Position numbers and translations under genes: made by a program. A DNA stretch of 64,000 nucleotides from Sepiola atlantica (lineage: Eukaryota > Mollusca > Cephalopoda > Sepiida > Sepiolidae), in NCBI GenBank assembly GCA_963556195.1, contig OY744517.1:144612382-144676381 (forward strand). The letters are read 5' to 3'. The notes beneath the pieces are model-generated. The model had not been told where the DNA came from and made no database searches. It saw nothing but the letters and a program-made list of their open reading frames with translations. Position 1 is the first letter of the stretch, and every line of letters starts with the position of its first letter. Below, in pieces: positions 46,330-59,444 of this stretch.

Positions 46330-47000
46330 GAAACTAAAAGTAGGATGTATACTTTTAGAAATTTGAACCTATTGTGAAATGATTTAAGCTCAATATACTG
46401 GATAGAGTAATTGTATAGATAAATGAAAAAAGAGAAATAAAAAAATGTAAGAATGACAAATCTATTTCATCTTCAGTTGTTCGATGCAAGGTGTATTCAA
46501 TAAAAGCATCTTTATTTTTTTCTTTCCTTAAGCCAGACTTTTCAAAGATTTGAATTTTATCATCAGAGGAGTTACATAGATACGTAAGTTGGCAGGGAAG
46601 TAGCCAAAATTCTAAATTTGAAAAATGACGACCAAACCCGAGACTATTCACTGATATCTTACCCTACTTGGCAAAACCAAGCAGCAGTTATTTAAATCTA
46701 TTTTTGCTCACTAACGATGAGCTGTATCTAATCAACACCCCATCCCACTTCAAACCAAGCATCGGCTGAAGTATCCCTCACTCAACCCTCTCCTCCCACA
46801 TCCTCCATCCCTATCATATCCCTAACTCTAATCTGTTATTCCAGCCACAAAGAAAGAAGAAGAAAAGATGAAGATTGCTGCAACTGTTACATCACCAACT
46901 ACTTCAGAGAGACGAACAGCTATTTTGTGTCCACAACGCAACGCCAGCCAGTTGTTCACAATGCGGATCGACAAGAACACCCCACACTATGTTATATTGA
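46330..47000. other. No gene recognised
   Basis: A minus-strand frame of 98 codons at 46355-46651 has no recognisable motif. Confidence 0.5.
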
Positions 47001-47104
47001 ATTACTAATTTGCGGTGGGAATTCTTAGGGTGAATCTTTCTTTCTTTTCAAATCTTTCCTGGATTCATACATACATTGCTCTTTCTGCTTCTCTCTCTCT
47101 CTCT

Positions 47105-47532
47105 CTCTCTCTAAACACTTTCTCAAACTGGAGGCTATTTATCTCTACACATCTACTATCAGACCTTGTACGGAGTACTGTTGTCATATTTGGGCTGGTG
47201 AATATGCCCCATTTGAGGATTCTTGATAAGATTCAGAAATGTATCTGTAATTTGGTTGACACCACCCTTTCTTCTTCTCTGCATCCTGTCTCTCACAGAT
47301 AAGAGATGTTGCTAGTCTCTTCTATAAGTACTATTATAGCATGTGTTCTTGAGGATTGTCTGGGTCATTTCCTGCTTCCTTTGGTCCAGCTCATTTGACT
47401 CATTGGTCTAGTGGTCATCATCAATTTAATATTCAGGTACCTCATTCCTATTCCAGTAGCTTCTTTCTAAGAACTGCAGGTTTGTGTATCTCATGCCTTG
47501 TCTGGAGCGACTTCCATAAAAAAAAAAAATAA
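47105..47532 (+). pseudogene. Jockey-like LINE 3' end, copy
   Basis: Codes for decayed TIRPCTEYCCHIWAG, ILDKIQKCICNLVD.TLSSSL.PVSHR and FYKYYYSMCS, then ends GCCTTGTCTGGAGCGACTTCC with a poly-A run at 47519. A 5' CT run precedes it at 47092. Confidence 0.75.
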
Positions 47533-47789
47533 GCGAGTCAGAACAGTTCTGGAAATGTCAACACTTTTCAGCTTGTGCTCTGGCGTCAGCATTCTTGCAG
47601 ACAGTTGGCTCATTCCCAAGATCTCAGTTCAAACAGTGTGAACCAAACTAGAACTAATGGACTTAATTATTTGTCGCAAAATAAGAAATCTTGAGACAAA
47701 ACCAATACGGTGAATGACATCAACTTGTTCATTAGTGGTTGAGATTTTTGGATGACCTGATTAAATGTCATCTATTCTGTATTTGGTCT

Positions 47790-48320
47790 GAAGTTACATA
47801 GAAAACTTCTCACACCTTCCAGTATATTATATCTCTATAAAGCCACCATTCACCCATGCATGGAGTATTGTCGCTACATCTGGGCTGGTGTACAAACCAT
47901 TAGTTTCTCCCTCTTGGACAGGGTGCAAAAAAGAGTCTCTGACTTAATAGGTCCCGCACTGTCTACCAAGCTCCAACCCCTATTCCATCTTCACAGTGTT
48001 GTATCCCTGTGCTTGTTTTACAAGTACTTCCATGGAGTGTGCTCCGATGAACTAACTACACTTGTACGTTTTCCAATTAAATACCCCCCCCCCCGACCAG
48101 CAGCAAAATCCCACCTCTTCACTGTAGAGGTTCCCAGATGATGGAAAACTTTCTACTCTAATAACTTCTTTTCTCGAACCGCTTGCCTTTGGAATTCCCT
48201 CCCTGCTTTTCCGACTGTACCAACATTCATAAATTTAAATGCAATGTGAACCATCTGACCCCCCCCCCCCCCCCAATCACAGTAGCAATATTCCTTGTTT
48301 GGAGTGAATAAAAGTTTTTA
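47790..48320 (+). pseudogene. Jockey-like LINE 3' end, copy
   Basis: Codons for LYKATIHPCMEYCRYIWAGV, LLDRVQKRVSDLIGPAL, LCLFYKYFHGVCSDELTTLV and SHLFTVEVPR, and a 3' UTR ending CCTTGTTTGGAGTGAATAAAAG and poly-A. This is the best preserved 3' end. C runs at 48087 and 48260 interrupt it. Confidence 0.8.
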
Positions 48321-48468
48321 AAAAAAGGGGGGGGGGCAATATGTACCAGGTTCTCATGGTTTTCCTTGGGTGTCATACCTTTCTTTTGCAGATAACTTTA
48401 TGACTCCTCAAGTTTCTGCTGTGTTTATTTTTAGATTTTTTGTCACAATTGTTCAGCGATGAATTATT

Positions 48469-50151
<1,683 letters not shown>

Positions 50152-50299
50152 TCAAAAGAAAGTACAATTAATTACGTCAACCAAACATGTAAAAACGATG
50201 TTTTATAGGTAAACAGGGTGAGGGTTATACAAAAGAGGGAGGTGTTATAATACCAGCAGGAATGGCTTATCACAGAAGGAATCTTTTTTTCTTTTATTT

Positions 50300-50395
50300 T
50301 AATTCACCCCAAACACGGCGCATTGCCACTGAGACATAAGGGGCTACTGTGAATTAGAGGATATATTTATCAGAGGCATCCTAAGTGAGGAATTG
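50300..50395 (-). repeat. Dispersed repeat, pair with 63030-63115
   Basis: AATTCACCCCAAACACGGCG.CATTGCCA..GAGAC and GGGGCTACTGTGAATTAG also occur at 63036-63085. It directly precedes the reversed LINE end and may be its 3' UTR. Confidence 0.55.
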
Positions 50396-50399
50396 TTAT

Positions 50400-50660
50400 G
50401 CATGTTTGTTCACATTACATTTAAATTTCTGCATGTCGGTACAGTCAGAGAAGCAGGAAGGGAATTCCAAATGGTAGAAGTTCAAGGAAAAAAGCTATTT
50501 AGAGTAGAAAGCCTTCCAGCATTTGAGAATATCTATATTAAAGGGGTGGGATTTTGCTGATTGTCATGTTGTTTGGGGGTATTTACATCGAGGGGGCACC
50601 AGTGCAGCAAGTTCATCAGAGCGCATTTCGTGGAAGTACTTGTAAAACAATCTGTTACTC
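50400..50660 (-). pseudogene. Jockey-like LINE 3' end, reversed
   Basis: On the minus strand: FYKYFHEMRSDELAALVPPR-like codons, then TTTGGAATTCCCTTCCTGC, CTGACTGTACCGACATGCAG and TTTAAATGTAATGTGAAC. Same order as 48010-48250 on the + strand. It lies within the presumed 5' flank or 5' intron of SLC66A2. Confidence 0.75.
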
Positions 50661-51153
50661 ATAGTTTAATCCAGTTCCAAAAAGGTTCAAAGCAATAAAA
50701 AAAATATATTAAAATAATAAAAAGGAAGAGAAATTAAGACAATCGAAGTGAGACGTACAATTTAAAATAATTCCAGTCACATGGTCACTTGCTCCTCCTT
50801 GCGTTTTCAGAAAGTTTCTTTTATTTTAATCATGTCAATTTGGTCTGAGGAGGCTAAGCCTAAAAACATTCAATTCAATAAATTTGGTAAAAAAATTAAA
50901 CAAGCATGCTTCAGTTGCTATGTAGGGAAGGGGAGGGGGAAATTTAGACAGATGAAGATACAGTGGTTCAGCACCTGTTCAATTTCACCTTGAATTGCTG
51001 TGTTGTTGGTGCATTTACTACATCTCCTGGAAGTCCATTCCAAAGTCAAAGGATCCTGATTGAAAAAGCAGTCTTCCTCCAGTTCAATTCAAATCAACGA
51101 TAAAACATGTCTGTACATGTGTAGTAAAAAATGTTTGTATAAATAAAATGTAT

Positions 51154-51529
51154 TATTTAATCCTCTCCAGGAGTTAGGCACAAGGCCAGTTTTATCCTAC
51201 TCCCACAAGTAAGATGTGACCCAAGGTCGGGTCGAAAAGTGGGGGTTGAAAAGCCAGCGCCCGAGAGGTGAGCACTCTGACCATTAAAAATTGCCTGGGC
51301 AGCCCCGTCGGCATTCCCCGGTAGGGGCGCCTCAAGCAGTAAGCAATTAACTTACTCCTCCCCAAAGAGGGGAGACAAGGCCTGGGAGGGTGGACCTCCT
51401 AGAACTGCACAGGACAATCCCATAGACCGGCGTAAATCAAGCCCCGAAGGACAAGACAATACCAGTCTATGGGGTGCAGTATCCATCGGAACAGATACTA
51501 CACTTTGATCTTAGCCAAAAGGCCAAGAT
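51154..51529 (-). mobile_element. U2-headed SINE, type A, full-length copy
   Basis: 376 bp with a perfect 12-bp target duplication AATAAAATGTAT (51142-51153 and 51530-51541). The minus-strand 5' end ATCTTGGCCTTTTGGCTAAG, then AAGTGTAGTATCTGTTC, follows U2 snRNA positions from the start (ATCGCTTCTCGGCC.. shortened to ATCTTGGCC) to about base 45, including GTAGTA. Next is a strong hairpin: CCCATAGACTGG pairs with CCGGTCTATGGG around a CCTTCGGG loop. Further hairpins: CTCCCCTCTTTGGGGAG and CCCCTACCGGGG. The 3' end is CCTAACTCCTGGAGAGGATT then AAATA. No tRNA-type A/B boxes were seen. Confidence 0.9.
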
Positions 51530-51544
51530 AATAAAATGTATACT

Positions 51545-52475
51545 AATATATACTAGTTTATAACCGCTCTTTGACCAGTGTTGGTACAGTACCTGGTATG
51601 ACAATTTCCATTTCTACTTTGTTTCTACCACTTTATACCTAGTACGAACAAAAATATTTGTGAAATTTCTTGGAAAAAAAAAATGCTACTTAGTATAAGA
51701 GAGTAAGTAACTGCAATAAATGTTATTTACGTATTGTTTTTATTGGCAAAAAACATTAGAAATCATGTTTATAAGCGAAAATAATTCACTTTTTGTGTCT
51801 ACTTTTTTGCAGATTATAAAAAAAGAAAAAACAAAAACGGTCGCTTAAAAAAAGTATTTATGCAATGTGTTATTACGTTATGTTAGTTCCTTTAAATTTA
51901 TAAAAAAATTATTCAGTTAAAAAAAGTCTTACATGAGATTCAAACTAACTTGGATACTGACATCATAAAAAGTACTGGCTTAGTAATGTGTCCTCTGTCT
52001 ATTCCTTTTTTGTTAACCAATCACATGTTTTTATTTGCATATGAACAGACATATGCCAAAAACACCATAACTTTTTAATAGTATATATATATTTTTTTAT
52101 TAAATTTAATTCATCTCATTTTCTGCTAAACAATCATCTCCACCGGCAACGGTATTTTTCTTGACACGTTTGAATTAACGTTGAATACACTATTGAGGAA
52201 GGGATTTTTTTTCAAAAAATATGATGTTATACAGAATCTCCATCGAACTGCACTGACGGCAAGCAATTAAGATTGTATTAAAAAAAAAATTATGTTAATA
52301 AAAAGATGGACACTTCACAACTCATTCCACCGTTATACCTCTGCATTGTATTGCCTTCTATAAATTTTATATATATATGTATATATATATATGTGTGTGT
52401 GTGTGCATGCTAGATTTAGAGGATAATCTTACAATATATAGGTAATACATATGGATATTGAGACAAAAAGCAAAA
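51545..52475. other. No gene recognised
   Basis: AT-rich; (TA)n/(TG)n tract at 52368-52408. Confidence 0.55.
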
Positions 52476-52482
52476 TAAAACA

Positions 52483-52740
52483 TACTAATATGAACAAAAA
52501 GAAATTAACACAGGGTCATGATTTGATTCAATATTTCGCCCTAAGTCAGAGCTTTATCAATAATACTCATGATGAATTAACAGAGTGAATATTCATACAT
52601 TGCTGTGGTGGGAGTAAGTCCAAAATATTAGCGTTATTGACTGTTATTTCATCACGTTTATTCTTGATAAAGCTCTCATTTAGCACGAAATACTGAATCA
52701 AATCATGACCGGGTGTAAATTGTTTGTTCATATTAGTCTG
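52483..52740. mobile_element. Fold-back element, about 85-bp arms
   Basis: Left arm from ACTAATATGAACAAAAAG..GGTCATGATTTGATTCAATATTTCG to AGAGCTTTATCAATAAT (52483-52566); right arm is its reverse complement at about 52657-52740. Spacer about 90 bp. The arm sequence (GAAATATTGAATCAAATCATGACCC) reminds me of Penelope-like terminal regions, but this is only an impression. Confidence 0.65.
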
Positions 52741-52849
52741 TTCTTTTTTTTTTTGCTTTTCCCCCTATTTTCACATTTGTTACTTATACATTGAAAATGA
52801 CAGAAAAAAAATCCTTCACTAGTGTTCACACTAATATTCATATGAAATA

Positions 52850-53090
52850 ATGTCTCAATCGGTGAAGTAAAAAGAAAAGAAAATGTCTCAAACTGGAAAG
52901 TTTTACAAAAGAAAAAAGGAAAGAAAGAAAACGTATAAATCGGCATAGAAAGAAAAAAGAAAGACTTCTCAATATGGAAATCGGCGGGGGGGACGGGACT
53001 GACTTTCTATCTCAATTCCCCCAAACACTTGAAATGGTTTCGTCAGGCACTTTTTCTTTTACTTGCTTACTTTTGCATGACAAGATGGAG

Positions 53091-53136
<46 letters not shown>

Positions 53137-54545
53137 ACACAAATAGACACTGATTTTTATTATAGCCTTGAGGATTATATATATATATAAATAAACACTA
53201 AAAAGTTAAATTCCAGTAACCATGTCTTTATTTATTTTTAAAAAGATCCAAGTCTTGATGGACCATTTCATCATCCCTTAGACAACCAAAATACAGAGTT
53301 ATATATCTTGGATTTTCTATGAGTTTCACTCATTAGAAAGAAAGGCCAAAATCGTGTCCAAAAAATCAGAAAAAAATTAAAAAACAAACTCACATTATTA
53401 AAGCATTTAAATTATCATTTCTGATGACCTAAAGAAAATAATCCACCTACTGTTGACTTTTTATTTAGAGTGGAGAATTTTTTTCCCCAAATTTATGTCA
53501 GAGGTTGTCTGCTATTTGCTTCCCAATGTAAGTCTTTCTAATGCTTTTTGGGGCTTCAACAGAATACAAACCAAACTAAACAAACTTTTGCTAAATTAAA
53601 TTCATGTAAAGAGTCGGAAAATCCAAATCAAACCGAGCCGTCGTCAAACAGTGAATTAGTACCGAATGAAACAACTGTTCTCTAAGGAATTTTAAAGAAA
53701 AAATGTTTTTTTTTTAATCATTAAAAAAAAAACAAAAAAAAAAAAACACTCACCTAAATGTATTTTTCTTCATGAAGATTTATTTTGGATGAAGGTGAAC
53801 AATGAAACAACTTTGCCATATTTTTTTTACGCCCTGAGAAATGTTTTTCATCATTTAAAAAAACACGTCCTTTTTTCCTTTTTTATTGTTGTTATTGTAG
53901 TTTGAAAAAGTTTTGGTCGTTGGCAAACAGTTAATTAAATGCTTAACTTAGGGTTAGGTTAAGGTAAAAAAAAAAAAAAAAATAGCCGTCCTCTAGATTT
54001 AAAAGAAAAAAAATATTTTAGGTTTGATGTTGTCTTTAATTGTCCTCTTCCACACATTTATTTTGTGGCTCCTGATTCGTAAACTGCTTTGTTTGTTTCT
54101 AGCTAGTTCCGGAAATCTGCATCATTAAGAGTTGGTTTTGTTTGGTTCATATTCTGAAGAAGTACTGCTTTTTTTTTTATTTCAATAGGATAGGACTGAA
54201 CTATCGAGAGTTGAAAAAAAACGTGAGTCATTTCTGATGACCTAAAGAAAAAAAACACCAACCATGACTGCGGTTTTTTGTATTTTTTCCTTTGATTATT
54301 AGGAGATAGGGAGGGGGGGGGGCTAGACATATAAACAATGACGCCAGATGTTAAAAACATCAAAGACGTGAGTAGTTAAAAATGAAATTGAAAGAACAAT
54401 CATTGCTCACTCAAAGAAATATGAAAGAAAACGTCCTAAACTGGGAAGTTTAAAAAAAAAAATTAAGAAAAGGAAATTAAAAAAAAAACGTATAAATCGG
54501 TGAAGAATAAAAAAAGAAAACATATCATTATGGAAATAGATTTGC
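52850..54545. repeat. Region with a duplicated segment
   Basis: 52850-52980 and 54410-54545 share AAACTGG.AAGTTT, AAAACGTATAAATCGG and TATGGAAAT. 53400-53440 and 54228-54262 share TTTCTGATGACCTAAAGAAAA (also 22270, reversed). A long (TA)n run is at 53093-53133 and poly-A runs at 53725-53747 and 53967-53983. No gene seen. Confidence 0.6.
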
Positions 54546-54549
54546 AGTC

Positions 54550-55315
54550 TCCCTTTGTTGGGTAGACTTTCCTGTAATGAGACAGGTATATATTTACAAA
54601 TAAATACACATTGTTCTTTATTATAGAGTGGAGGATATGCCTAATAGATGAGTGGAACTGTAACTTGGTTTATATCATCTGACAAGTTGTAAAGTAAATA
54701 AATCATCATCAGTCAGCTTGAACTCTTGACTTGTCAACAATTGTTAGGTGTGATACTAAAAATAGATATCACATGTGACCCATGTGGGGGTGTGGTCCAT
54801 TATAGAAGTATTATGTGTGATACAAAGAGTGAGTGTTCGTTGGCAAGAGGACATCAGTGAAAGTAATACCAAAGTCCCAGATCTGTTTGGTGGCCAGTCA
54901 AGAACAACAACTATAAAAAGGTGAAGAGACTTTATGCAAATGTTAGGAAAAGAAAGAAAATTAACAAGTAAGGCATGAGTTGTCTTCCCCTATGATCACT
55001 ACTACTTGAATAATGTAAATGACCATTACTCACAACTTTTGGGGTATTTGGGGAAAAATTAATGAGTGTGACATTTTTGCCAATTTAGGGGCACATTTTC
55101 AGTGTTCCTGTGGTCACCAGTACCTGTTTCATGTAAACAGACATTAATTCTGACTTTTGGAGGATTTTGATGAAAAACTCATAAAGAAAATTTAGATATT
55201 TGCGACAAATTGCTATTTCGGGGCATTTTAGTTATAGTTTTCCTGAAAAAATATAGCTCAGTCAGTTTTCAGCATTCATGGTCAAGCAGCCAGCCATATC
55301 CCACTCATTTATATT
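54550..55315. other. No gene recognised
   Basis: No recurring family and no open frame of note. Confidence 0.5.
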
Positions 55316-55319
55316 AAGA

Positions 55320-56045
55320 ACTAGAAAAATACCCATCCCAGAATGGGTAAAATTAATTCCATGAACAGATCAGTTTTGCACCACTTTTATGTGCCCTTAT
55401 GAAGATTAAAATCAACATAGAATCTAATTAAACCGTATGTCTAAAATCCTTATTCCAATTTTGATTAAAATCCATTACATGATTTTGATCCTAGAAAATT
55501 TATAAAATTTAAGACTTGAGTTTAAGGGGTTGGGACAGCTAGTTATTATATCTTATATAAATAGAGATTTTGTCCGTCACAATTTTTCCATCAGTCACAA
55601 TTTTTTTAAAGTGATAAATACATAAATACAATAAATGGAATTTGTGTCATGTCGAAATATCAGAGATCTTAACTACTTTTAGAAATGTAAAATATTGCAT
55701 TAATAGTAAAAAAAATAAAAAAATAAAAATTCCGAACAAATAAAGCGGATGCCATAACCAGAAATCAAAACCAAAACTTTAAGATCTTCAGTCTGATGTT
55801 CTACCAACTGAGCTTATTGGACTTTCTTATAGATAGACTTTCAAACATTACCGTAACAAAATAATTATCGCTTTGGCGTGACATCATAGATTTATGATTA
55901 ATGTTATGTTTCAAAACATGAATTTAAACATAAGTGATAATAAAAAATAAATGAATGGGTAAACATTATCAATAGCGTTGGAAATTATTTTAATAGTTCA
56001 AAACAATTTATTTGGCTTTAACTACATATTGGCGTTAAAAATAAT
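55320..56045 (-). repeat. Helitron-like dispersed repeat, copy 2
   Basis: Matches 612-1290. On the minus strand the end at 55321 is CCCATTCTGGGATGGG (a small hairpin), then TATTTTTCTAG-T: a good Helitron 3' terminus. At about 55548 a + strand TCTTATATAAATAGAGATTT resembles a Helitron 5' terminus, so more than one element may be joined here. Confidence 0.45.
55770..55835 (-). repeat. tRNA-Phe-like segment
   Basis: Minus strand AATAAGCTCAGTTGGTAGAA then CATCAGACTGAAGATCTTAA: D arm and anticodon arm of tRNA-Phe(GAA). The T arm has TTTTGATTTC, no longer a working box B. Partner of 1008-1075. Confidence 0.55.
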
Positions 56046-56049
56046 TTAA

Positions 56050-56655
56050 TATATACGAGAATTTGAGCCTGTAATTAATTCTAGTATTTTTTAAAAAGAA
56101 TTTAGTCATCTGCCAAAATTAAATTCATAAAAAAATTATTAATTTAAAAAATTTTTTTTTTTTAATCAAAATCTACTTTAAATATGGTGTCTCCACCTGT
56201 CTGAGGATGCATTTCTTTTAATGGAAATCGCTCCAGACAAGACATGAAGCCACTTGATGCAAGGAGCTAACAAGAACAAACAATGATTATCGCAAAGACA
56301 AGAGATGCCTAATCGCCTTAGTCTTGAAAAGATCAAGACTATAGGTAGGAGGATAACAGTCAGCAGGAAGAGAAATAGAAAACAAAGCCCTTTAACAAGA
56401 TCAAACAATCTTTTCTCAAGTAAAATTTTATGAGAAGCTAATTTTTTATTTAGGGTGTTACAATAATATTGCTGTGTCTGCGTTCTTGCCGGACATCCAT
56501 ATTTTATTTCATTCATAACTTGAAAATTATAAATTGAAATATATAGAAGTTATAAAATAAGAATACAAATGGTAATATGAAGTCCAGGGCTAGGAGCAGG
56601 AGTATACAGAGGTCCTCATTCATTCTTGAGCTATTCCAGAAGATATCAGCTAATA
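56050..56655. other. No gene recognised
   Basis: 56218-56272 matches 20578-20630 (short dispersed repeat). The minus-strand frame at 56178-56516 includes this repeat and has no motif. Confidence 0.5.
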
Positions 56656-56779
56656 AATAAATACAGGGTGTACCGATTAAATTTGACACTTTGTGGAAAC
56701 AAAAGGAAAAATATCATATCTTGGCCAATAATTGATGTTTTCTCAAAATTCAAAGTGCACCTTTTAGAGAATCTTGTGC

Positions 56780-56948
56780 CGAATACAGCTCACTCAAAAA
56801 AGAAGCCTTGAACGTCCACCAAGCAGAATCTGAACCTGGTGCACACGTTTTTTTTCATGTCCTTCAACACGTCTGAACACCAGATCCTGATTCGGACTAT
56901 TGAAAGGATCTACCAAAGTATATCTAGACATGAGTTGTCTCTTATATT

Positions 56949-56989
<41 letters not shown>

Positions 56990-57440
56990 TGCCTATTTAT
57001 ATACCGGTTTCCTGCCTCTTCTTTACTCCTGAGATCTAAATGTGAAGCAATGTCCACATCGTATTGTTTATCACCTGTTCATTGCTTCTTGGCATACAGT
57101 ACTTGTGCAACTGGTTCTGGCAGAAGTTATTCTCATCCGAGAAGCACCAGAGCATCCCCAGCTTGAGTGAGTGTGTGATCTGGTTGAGGAATTTCTTAGC
57201 TTTCATAAGGTGGTTCTCTTCAGCCTTGGCAATGAGTAGTTGGCCCTTGCGACTCTTGTATGAGAAGTAGCCTGGATCTTGTTGTCGCACTTTTTTTTTT
57301 TTGTTGTGCGCACAGTCTGAACGCCTGCTATGATCCTTCCCGCTAGCCACTGCTTCCACATTTCCGTCACAATTCTCCAGCACACAAACTTCAAGGTATT
57401 TAAAGAGCAGCCAAGATTTCCGAATTTTTGAATCCGGTAC
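56780..57440 (-). pseudogene. Mariner transposase, decayed
   Basis: Minus-strand codons: LENCDGNVEAVASGKDHSRR (about 57375), GYFSYKSRKGQLLIAKAEEN and LKLGMLWCFSDENNFCQNQ with the first catalytic aspartate (about 57140). The region for the second and third catalytic residues is lost, replaced by a TA microsatellite. The poly-A run at 57294-57303 (KKKK) marks where the helix-turn-helix was deleted. Confidence 0.75.
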
Positions 57441-57528
57441 AAATCATCATTTTACAGATCACTTCCTTTTAATATTCCAGTGATTTCTAGTCGTCTATGG
57501 TTTTCACCTTTCAAACTTACCAACAGTA

Positions 57529-57748
57529 TTTCTTGGCCTTTTGGCTAGGAACAAAGTGTAGTATCTGTTCTGATGCTTCACTTAGTCTATTCTGTCTTTG
57601 GTCAGTGAATGAAAAGTCCTTCTAGACTGAGGCAATTTTAATTTTTGTTCCACTCCAGAATGCTTCTTTTTTGAGGAGCTGGATTTTCCCCACATTAAAA
57701 CTTGACCTTGTGTCTAAATCTGCCTGTGTGGGGAGGCAAGTAAATAAA
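57529..57748 (+). mobile_element. U2-headed SINE, type B, copy 2
   Basis: Head CTTGGCCTTTTGGCTAGGAA, CAAAGTGTAGTATCTGTTC; body TAGTCTATTCTGTCTTTGGT; tail CTTGTGTCTAAATCTGCC then GGGAGGCAAGTAAATAAAAA. A 7-bp duplication AACAGTA flanks it (57522-57528, 57749-57755), and joining the flanks restores the mariner 5' sequence as seen at about 5960-5985. The tail shares CTTGTG.CTAA and GAGG.AAGTAAATAAA with type A. Confidence 0.85.
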
Positions 57749-57869
57749 AACAGTACACATAAACAGCTATCCGTTGCATTTTACGGCTATTAAATACTTT
57801 AAATGGTTCTGAAATGAAAGAATAACAAAAAAGTATCAAATTTATCTCGAACACACTGTTATTCCAAAA

Positions 57870-59440
57870 TTATTGGTAAAATATTTTTAATAAAACTGTA
57901 CCATCAGTGTGGCTTCTAAAATCATAGTTATCCTTTTCTTTCTTATTTGGCAAAGGGAGGTAACTTAGCTACACCTTAATCTACAGTCCAATCTAATCTT
58001 TAATTACAAAATCTAATTTTACATCCCACTGATCACTTTGTTATATAGATGATTTTCACTCTTCAAGAACGTCCAGAGTCAGCCACATGAACAACTGAGC
58101 CATTTAATCCAACATACACCTCCCACCTCTGTCGGTACAAAGAATAGAATGACCGTTTAGAAATGAAGATAGATTTGGAACCAGGTTTGACCAATGGCCA
58201 AGAAGGTAAGGTTTTATTTTGGAGGGAAATAGACAAACTTTGCCAAGACTTGAAAATAAAACTCTTTTAAGTGCCGGGCGTTGTCTGGGAGCCAAATTTA
58301 TAGAATTAAATATACACAAAAATCCCACGGACTTATTTACTTCAGGAAAGGGCACAGCTCATTTCACCAGATGAGGTTGTGTACTTATAGATGCCCAACC
58401 CATGGTCATGCCTAGACACAAATTGTAAATAGACTCACTCCACTAAAAGCTTGAAAATAAAATGCAAAACTGACAAAGAAATGTTTTTCGAAGAAAAAAA
58501 AAAAAATCTACAAATGTACAACAAAATGACACGGAAGTGCAACTTTGAAGGTCATATAAGATTCATTTCAACAGCTAATACATTGAATCTTCTTAATATG
58601 ATTCATAACACAGTAGAGGTGAAGCTAGATTTTCCTTTTTCATATTTGGACCATGTAAACGCAAATGAAAACAATTTGATAATAGGGCAAACATTTCATT
58701 CACTAAAGTTTCAAACGGATTTTCTTTTTGTGAAAGACAACTTAAAACCCTATATTTAACCCACCATATTGACGAATAGCTCATTTTCTTTCAGATGGGA
58801 CTATGTTTATATGCATAGAGTTACACAGTATTGTGTGCATTAAGGTGAAAAACACCAACATTAAAAAAATATCCCCCTCGTCATTCAAAATAGTAACCTA
58901 ACTTGAGATAACCAAGAATAAAAAAAACTATTAATAATACAAGAGAAACAATAAAAAAGAAAATAAATTTTGTTTACATCCAAATTTTATTTTAAAAAAA
59001 AACGCAAAAACCGAAACGAGTTATCACAAGTTGAAAGTGAAGGGCATTTCATTATATTTATCCATTTTTGCACACTAAACTCTAGGCTGGTTTGTGATAC
59101 CTAATTCAATCTGCGAAATGAAAATGCTATTCCAAAACCAAGAGTGGCAGAGAGTCTTAAAGAGATGCTTGGATGCATTTAAAATAAGATGAATCCATTA
59201 AGTCTGCAATGGAAACGCTATTTCAAACTGAAGCCTGACAGACCACTAAAAATACTATTCCAAACTGAAATATGACAGCTACTGTGGATGCAGCTAAATA
59301 TAAAAACTGACCAAAACCAATTCTTAAAGTAAAAAAAACTAATGATGGAGGAACTACCTGTATCATTTGTACAGAAAAAGGGGAAGAGGCGGAGGGTGGA
59401 TAAAAGAAAGAAGGAGCCAGACAGACAGTAGATAAATATA
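57870..59440. other. No gene recognised
   Basis: Frames at 58104-58355 (-) and 58451-58759 (+) have no recognisable domain. No repeats from elsewhere in the window were seen. Confidence 0.5.
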
Positions 59441-59444
59441 TCAA

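Larger units (their letters stand above)
56664..57862 (-). mobile_element. Mariner-like element with nested SINE
   Basis: Ends CAGGGTGTACCGATTAAATT (56664) and, at the other side, a decayed inverted copy TATCAAATTTATCTCGAACAC (to about 57862). Transposase pieces are on the minus strand; (TA)n at 56954-56989 replaces part of the coding region; a type B SINE lies in the 5' region. Same family as 5878-8344. Confidence 0.75.

Noticed and set aside
58451..58759. A 102-codon frame as a gene
   Set aside because: No recognisable motif, and A/T-driven codon content like its surroundings.
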